Shown here in pieces: positions 62,036 to 64,000 of a DNA stretch of 64,000 nt. Numbering within the stretch: position 1 is the stretch's first letter; every line of letters starts with the position of its first letter. The position numbers and the translations under genes are program-made. Below the pieces are notes generated by a model. The model was not told where the DNA came from, did no database searches, and saw only the letters and a list, made by a program, of their open reading frames with translations. The DNA comes from Mercurialis annua (Eukaryota > Streptophyta > Magnoliopsida > Malpighiales > Euphorbiaceae), in contig NC_065570.1 of NCBI RefSeq assembly GCF_937616625.2, forward strand, positions 40,617,665 to 40,681,664, in the 5' to 3' direction.

Positions 62036-63380
62036 TTTTTAAGCTGATATTTGAGGCTTATTCTGGTATCGGAGTAGGGCTGGCGCCTTGTCTTCATTTT
62101 GGGGTAAGATGGAGGCTCGGAGCCTGCTGGTTTTGGGGAGTAATTCCTTGAATGGTGGCCCGCTGTTTGGCCTATAGGTTATCCGCTATGGGCATTTCTG
62201 GGTAGCGTGGGCTTGGCTCCTGTTGATTCTGGTGGTGGCTTTTGAAGATGGTAGGCTGACGCCTACTGGTTCCGGTGTTTGTGGGGCACAACTTTCCAAA
62301 AATTTGCCCTATTTTCCATTTTCCTAATTGAATGATCTCTTCTACCTGTATCTATGCTCTGGTTCTAATATTTGTGAGGCCCGTTTTGCAAAAAGTAGCC
62401 ATATTTTCAACTTCCCTAACGGAGTAATTTCTTCTACAAACGGAGTAAGTTTTTCTACGGGTATCTGTAATCTGTGTTGCCCCCTCATCAGAGCATTCTG
62501 TTTTTTGGTTCGGGAAACTAGATGCTTTGATGAATAGTCTGGTCGTCTATTTGATTTGCTCTGGGCGCTGCTATCTGTTTTGGGAGAATATGTTTGTTTC
62601 TATGACAGTTGGTTCACATTTTAAAATTTTGCTTGGCGCAACTGGAAAATGCATGATGAAATTTTGAAATTTTAAAAAGTTATGTTCCATTGTCTCAAAG
62701 ATTTTGCTCTAGGGATTCATGATCCTATGTCTGTCCTTTCTATGAATATGTGCTAGTCAATGATTTCGATATGCATATATTATAAAACATTTATTGAACC
62801 TGTTCATTCAATAGTTAGTACAATCGAGATATTTCCTATTTCAAGCGGTTTACACCTATTATTAATCAGTCGCTGCGGATTTTTCGTATTGGATATTTTT
62901 TTATATGAGTGTTCTACTCGATCGTAACCGATGATCCGATGAGGACTTCTAGTGAGTGTTGCAGCTCACTACTTAGACCGTCCCGCTACAAGATAGGATG
63001 CTGGGAGGCAGAAGCTAGGCAATGGAATTTTTTAACCAATGGGCCGGAACCCACTAGCAGACCGTTGTCCTTTTTGAGATAGCTAGATCAACTCATATTT
63101 TTAGAGGGGTATGGCTTATTAAAATAGGAGTATCTAATAAAGTGTTTATTTTCTTATACCGGTTATTGAATGGACCGGTAAAATAGCTCAATTTCATCGT
63201 ATGTATGCATATTGAAAAAATTGAAACTAACATGCCCATCAGGCGAGACATCATATATATGAGCAAATATGGTGTCATCATTGACTCTGGAGAAAATAAA
63301 AAACAAATCGTTCAAAATATATGGATGCAAAAATAGAAACTAAAGCTAATCTAAACAATTACATAGCTGGATTGTTTAGG
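62036..63380. other. Unassigned sequence
   Basis: A G/T-rich part (62036-62330) with TGGTGG and GGCTTGGC strings is followed by ordinary AT-rich sequence. A local doublet CTAACGGAGTAATTTCTTCTAC / AACGGAGTAAGTTTTTCTAC lies near 62420-62460. I see no gene and no known element. Confidence 0.4.
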
Positions 63381-63389
63381 AAAATAGAT

Positions 63390-64000
63390 CTCCAAATGCT
63401 CCAAACATGGGTGGAGCCACAACTTCTGTCTCACCAACAGTGTCAAGGATGCTGAGGTTGACAAAGGTGGACAACTCTATGATTGTCTTGATACTGGATG
63501 CTTCGGCTGTCTGGTAGAGCAGGTCATCGATATCTCTCTGATTTCTTCATCTTTTCCATGATGATATCCCGAAAGATTTCAAATCTTGGGAACATGCTGC
63601 CCATGATCATGACTAGTTCTGCTTGGCCCTAATACTGGTGTGCCTTGTGCACTTCTTCGACGAAGTCGTCGGACAATGTATTTTCTGAAGTCCTATATGT
63701 CTCAGTCTATGGATCAAAGCCTAGACCTGCCTTAGTGGTCTGTCCTTTGAAGTCTGGGAGCTCTGATAAGCCCTATAATGATTTTCCGATTCCCATTCCG
63801 GGCATGTAGTTGGATTTTTGTCACCATGAGGATTCCTTTAACATCCATGAATTTCTCTTACTCCTCCCATATGGTGTATACATGGAACCCTGGTATTGGC
63901 ATCATCTCATTGCCGGCTAATTTAATCATGTTGATCATTTACCCTGATTCGCCTTCGATTGTGGTTATTACACCTTCGTATGGGAATTTGATCTTCTGGT
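63390..64000 (-). pseudogene. Decayed retroelement Gag-Pol fragment with G-patch-like motif
   Basis: On the minus strand several frames carry, in order, KIKFPYEGVITTIEGES near the window edge, then YMPGMGIGKSL-stop-GLSELPDFKGQT and KAGLGFDP (about 63700-63820). These resemble the protease-linker region of plant gypsy polyproteins (LKF..G..V.V.GE, then PGMGLGK.LQG and GLGF.P). Several stops and frame changes occur. It runs off the right edge. I cannot fix the lineage; Tat/Ogre-type is the closest by memory of the motif. Confidence 0.45.

Overview
This is nuclear DNA from a flowering plant (probably a eudicot). It is AT-rich and made almost entirely of LTR retrotransposons of the Ty3/gypsy superfamily, most of them inserted inside one another. 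I see no intact host gene, no rRNA or tRNA gene and no prokaryotic feature. The species cannot be named from the sequence alone.

Positions 194-47897 resolve into a nest built on one roughly 2.9-kb outer LTR (called LTR-F here), which is cut into four pieces. LTR-F was entered by three things. (1) A second, related LTR (LTR-B, 710-22788), itself broken by Element 1 (842-13977, minus strand) and by a near-perfect 2,066-bp triplication (15815-22012). Element 1 in turn holds a 3.0-kb solo LTR (3570-6583) with a perfect 5-bp target duplication. (2) Element 2 (23283-35998, minus), whose left LTR was later hit by a 1.64-kb Mutator-like element with long terminal inverted repeats (24540-26180). (3) Element 3 (about 36197-46171, minus). 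Elements 1-3 are chromoviruses of the Tekay/Del type: Gag with a CCHC knuckle, protease, RT, RNase H, integrase and a C-terminal chromodomain, with LTRs of 2.7-3.0 kb and a primer-binding site matching initiator tRNA-Met. All three carry stops and frameshifts and cannot make a full polyprotein.

Positions 47898-50842 hold decayed non-coding sequence next to a polypurine tract. Positions 50843-61308 are a Tat-lineage Ty3/gypsy element on the plus strand, with 0.55-kb LTRs, a TGGCGCCGTC primer site, gag, protease, RT, RNase H, a second (archaeal-type) RNase H and integrase. Between pol and the 3' LTR it carries ten copies of a 46-bp palindromic repeat and, on the opposite strand, a multi-exon additional gene with its own TATA box and 5'UTR intron. 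Positions 61309-64000 hold an RGG-rich coding remnant, a degenerate minisatellite and a decayed minus-strand retroelement fragment with a G-patch-like motif.

The most distinctive signals are regulatory. The LTRs of Elements 1 and 2 carry a TCGCG-type dyad repeated at a fixed 20/20/22-bp spacing, exactly 28 bp from a TATA-like box. The Element 3 LTRs have, at about the same distance from the LTR end, an unrelated cluster of GGTCTCG/CGAGACC palindromes, also spaced at near-helical intervals.
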